Origin: Triatoma infestans | Lineage: Eukaryota; Arthropoda; Insecta; Hemiptera; Reduviidae | Direction: 5' to 3' | DNA length: 64,000 nt | NCBI GenBank assembly: GCA_011037195.1 | Contig: JAAEAF010000274.1 | Location: 248,001-312,000 of the forward strand | Shown: piece by piece, positions 61,401 through 64,000 of the stretch | Position numbering within the stretch: the stretch's first letter is position 1 | How the letters are laid out: the number at the start of each line of letters is the position of its first letter | Notes under the pieces: model-generated | The model's database searches: none | Told to the model about the DNA's origin: nothing | What the model saw: only the letters and a program-made list of their open reading frames with translations | Position numbers and translations under genes: made by a program

Positions 61401-62138
61401 GCTACCATCAAGAACGGGGAAAATAAAGGATTTATCTAAATTTGACGCTAGCTTTTTTGGTGTCCATGCTAAACAAGCAGAAGTAATGGACCCACAATTG
61501 AGGATGCTGCTTGAAGCAACATATGAAGCGCTTATAGATGCTGGTATGTTGTTTGTATTATCCAGCACATTAATTAATCTTATGTATCTATGAAAATAAA
61601 GGGTAAAAATTTGAGAGTAATAAAATTAACTTATAATTTTTAGGAATAAATCCTAATGAAATGCGAGGTAGTAAAACTGGTGTATTTATTGGAGCATCGG
61701 CAAGTGAATCGGGTGAATATTGGACTTTGGAAGCAGAAAGAGTGAACGGTTATGGTTTAACTGGATGCGCCAGGGCAATGTTTCCAAATAGAATTTCATT
61801 TACTTTCGATTTTAAAGGTAAATAACACGATTATAATAAAGTTGAATATTGTTGTTGTTGTTGTTGTTGTTAATATAATTTTGAATTTTTATTAAACTGT
61901 ATTATTTGTTTATTATTTTTAATTATGTTTATTTCAGGTCCAAGTTTTGCCATTGACACTGCCTGTTCAAGTTCAATGCTTGCTTTCCATCAAGCAGTTA
62001 CAGCTATGCGCAACGGTGAATGTGATGCTGCCATTGTTGGTGGGGTAAATCTTTTATTAAAGCCAAATGAATCTCTACAGTTTCATAGATTAAGCATGTT
62101 AAGTCCTGATGGAGCGTGTAAAGCATTTGATGCTTCCG
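58470..62138 (+). CDS. FASN: Second fatty acid synthase, 5' end (ketosynthase N-terminus), partial at 3' end
   Basis: Start of another type I FASN, same strand as the one ending at 11331. Coding exons: 58470-58677 (exon begins at 58467), 61391-61543, 61644-61817, 61938-62138, giving 245 residues. The ATG opens [10 protein letters not shown]; then come the ketosynthase opening [19 protein letters not shown] spliced to [46 protein letters not shown], and the active-site DTACSSS with the Cys that holds the growing chain. All four introns start GT and the three closed ones end AG, in phase. The ATG lies 3 nt after an acceptor (TTTTAG), so at least one untranslated exon lies upstream. The next exon was not found before 64000, so the fourth intron exceeds 1.8 kb. 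No lesion is seen; a functional gene is likely. Which insect FASN paralogue it is cannot be told from this part. Confidence 0.93.
59555..59705 (-). mobile_element. Single arm of the foldback family in FASN intron
   Basis: GTGATAGCCTGCGTCATTTT ... GAGCAAAGTCAGTTTACCCA follows the same order as 35530-35670 (ATGATAGCCTACTTTATTTT ... GAGCAAAATCAGTTTCCTCA). The hammerhead-like block is degraded and no inverted partner is seen. Confidence 0.5.
59720..60215 (-). mobile_element. LINE fragment in FASN intron
   Basis: Minus strand: [17 protein letters not shown] then [12 protein letters not shown] and [19 protein letters not shown], resembling the C-terminal LTGHxYL...C region after RNase H in LINE proteins. 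Stops are present. Confidence 0.5.
61848..61872 (+). repeat. GTT microsatellite in FASN intron
   Basis: About eight GTT units in the short intron between the exons ending at 61817 and starting at 61938. Confidence 0.8.
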
Positions 62139-64000
62139 GTAAGTATTTAGACGGCAATAATCTTAATTTATAAAGATGTCTTCCATGTTTTTGAAACTAT
62201 TGAAGCATTGTTTAGACTTGAATAAAAATGCAAATTTTTATACAATTTGTAGAAAAGTCAATTTTTTAAACAAATATCATTAAAATGTGACTACTTTGAC
62301 AAAAAAATACCACCACGTTTTTTACGTCAGTATTATATTGAAGAGTTTACCCTAGTTCAAAATTGAAAGGAGCCTAAATGTTAGGATTGTATATTAACTG
62401 GGAGATATATGTATTTTGCTTTATCATCTTGCCGAATCTGCTATATAAATACAAAATAGTTCTCCCTTATTAATAAAATAAGTAAATCTAGTTTAATTAT
62501 CCTAAATTATATTTATATATATTATATTAGCATGCGTACAAAAACATAAAATCTTTTCCAGTAACTGAAAACAAGTTTTTTCTCTATATTTTCCGACATA
62601 AGAAACTTTGTGTTAAAAAAAAATTAATTGTAGGTATTAAAAAAATGATCATATTTTCAGACGTTTCAAAAACTAATTGGTGTGCACAAAAATAACTTAA
62701 TCTCTACTTTTTTCATTTATCAATTCATCTTTTTGTTAGGGTGTAATACCTATTTCTTATAAGGAGTCGTATTAAATTCTAGTTTGCATAATGGGTATTC
62801 TCGGGCTCGCATTGTCTTGTTTCTTTTTACTCTTATATTTCTATGATTCATGAATCTCTATAATTTCCAAAGGGTGATTTGTTAAAATATTATGGAGGAA
62901 AGCAAGCTGAAGGAGAAGTTCTTAATTCGGGGTCCATTAATCCAATACTCTGCGTCTTAAGATTTTAAATTGGTTGATAATAAAAGAAAAACGCAGATCT
63001 AAAATCATTGTCATTCTATAATCTCAATGTCATTTTATAATATTGTACAAGATAGATTGTAAATAAACAATACGATACATCTTAAATAGTAAATGCGCAT
63101 TTATTTATTTATTTATTTAAAATCTATGGAATCATTATTTGCATATAAGATTGCATTATAAGTAGTTTTATTAAATAAATAAAAAAAATGATATTTATAA
63201 ATTAGTGGACATTAAAAATCACATTTCCTTCTGAGTATTAATGAAACTTGTTAACAACTATAGTATTATTCAAATCACTCTGTAAAACAAATCTGTTAAC
63301 TATTCTTTTTGCTTTATAATTCCATCTTGAGATTTTACAAAAACCATAAATAGCACTTTTTATTTACGCTAAAATTTCAAGGATTTACGAAATGTACAAT
63401 TTTAGCACTTTTCTCCTCAGTGATGGATATTATTTTTCACAAGTCACATTCTTAGCATATCATATCACCGCTACGTTCTGCCAATCAGCTCTTAAATAAA
63501 AATTAAATGCCAATCAGCTTCAAATATTTTATCACTTTTAATATTTTTTTTAATTATTAATGTTATAAAAAACTTGTATTTACATATAACATGAAAATAT
63601 AATGCTTCAGAGTTGATTTTAAAGTAAAAAAGAGCATTATTTAGTTAATAGAACATCTCAATCAAAGTATCGTTTCTAACGATATTTTTTTCCTCCTCAG
63701 GTTAATATAGTATTTTTCTAAAAGTTTTTAAATATACTTAAAGTAAATTCGGAAATACTACAGTATGGTGCGGAGAGATTGTTTTTGTGCAAGAGAAGAA
63801 TTTATTGAAATGTATATTGCAAAGTGGTCTAGTTTACATATAAAACACCAGCCATATGTAGTAATCCAGCTGGCAGTACCGTCCCTGGATTGTTGGCATT
63901 CTACAGGACTTAGGTGCTAAAACAATATCCCAACCAACAAATTTAATATTTTGAAGCTTACTGCATATTAACAATTTCTGTATTCCCGAATTTTCACATT
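62139..64000 (+). other. Intron of second FASN running off the window
   Basis: After the donor GTAAGT at 62139 I find no reading frame matching the next part of a ketosynthase up to the window end. The stretch is AT-rich, with a short TTTA tract near 63100-63120 and no recognised repeat. Confidence 0.6.

Noticed and set aside
217..62138. One single FASN gene spanning the window
   Set aside because: Domain order is wrong: thioesterase and stop come first, and a ketosynthase start with Met follows.

Overview
The window looks like nuclear DNA of an arthropod, most likely an insect. A hemipteran is a guess I cannot confirm. Support: strong AT richness, spliceosomal GT-AG introns, animal-type multidomain fatty acid synthase (FASN) exons, tRNA-derived SINEs, jockey/R1-like LINE remnants, pogo-like and other terminal-inverted-repeat elements, and Helentron-like repeats. 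There are no bacterial-style operons, CRISPR arrays or viral genes.

Only two host genes are supported, both on the + strand and both FASN. The first (217-11331) is the 3' half of a gene that begins upstream of the window: 15 exons encode about 1,022 residues covering the central linker, enoyl reductase, ketoreductase, acyl carrier protein and thioesterase, ending in a TGA overlapped by AATAAA. The second (58470-62138) is the 5' end of another FASN: four exons encode the first 245 residues, including the ketosynthase Cys motif, and the gene runs off the right edge. They are tandem paralogues, not one gene, because the upstream piece ends with thioesterase and stop while the downstream piece restarts at Met and ketosynthase. 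The start exon of the second gene has a splice acceptor just before its ATG, so its first exon is non-coding and upstream. A GC-rich block at 25004-25207 ending in a GTAAGT donor is a candidate, by inference only.

The 47 kb between the genes (11.3-58.4 kb) is a nested repeat graveyard. The dominant family (about 0.9-1.0 kb when full length, over 20 copies or pieces, both strands) has a terminal hairpin, a matching sub-terminal inverted repeat, a GT microsatellite and 2-3 internal repeats of about 250-300 bp ending in a T-run. This resembles DINE-1/HINE (Helentron-associated) elements. Into these copies are inserted tRNA-derived SINEs with clear target-site duplications, a 530-bp inverted-repeat DNA transposon, and inverted-repeat elements. 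LINE fragments (endonuclease, RT and RNase H/zinc-knuckle pieces) lie on both strands, and a pogo/Tigger-like MITE sits at 23.3-23.9 kb.

The most unusual signal is a small family of foldback elements at 30.6-31.0, 32.0-32.2, 35.5-35.8 and 59.6 kb whose arms carry hammerhead-ribozyme-like cores. The best copy (32120-32149) has an intact CTGATGA / GAAA / GTC core. Penelope-like retroelements are known to carry such ribozymes, so this is probably a non-autonomous relative, but its arrangement as outward-facing ribozymes on inverted arms deserves a check.
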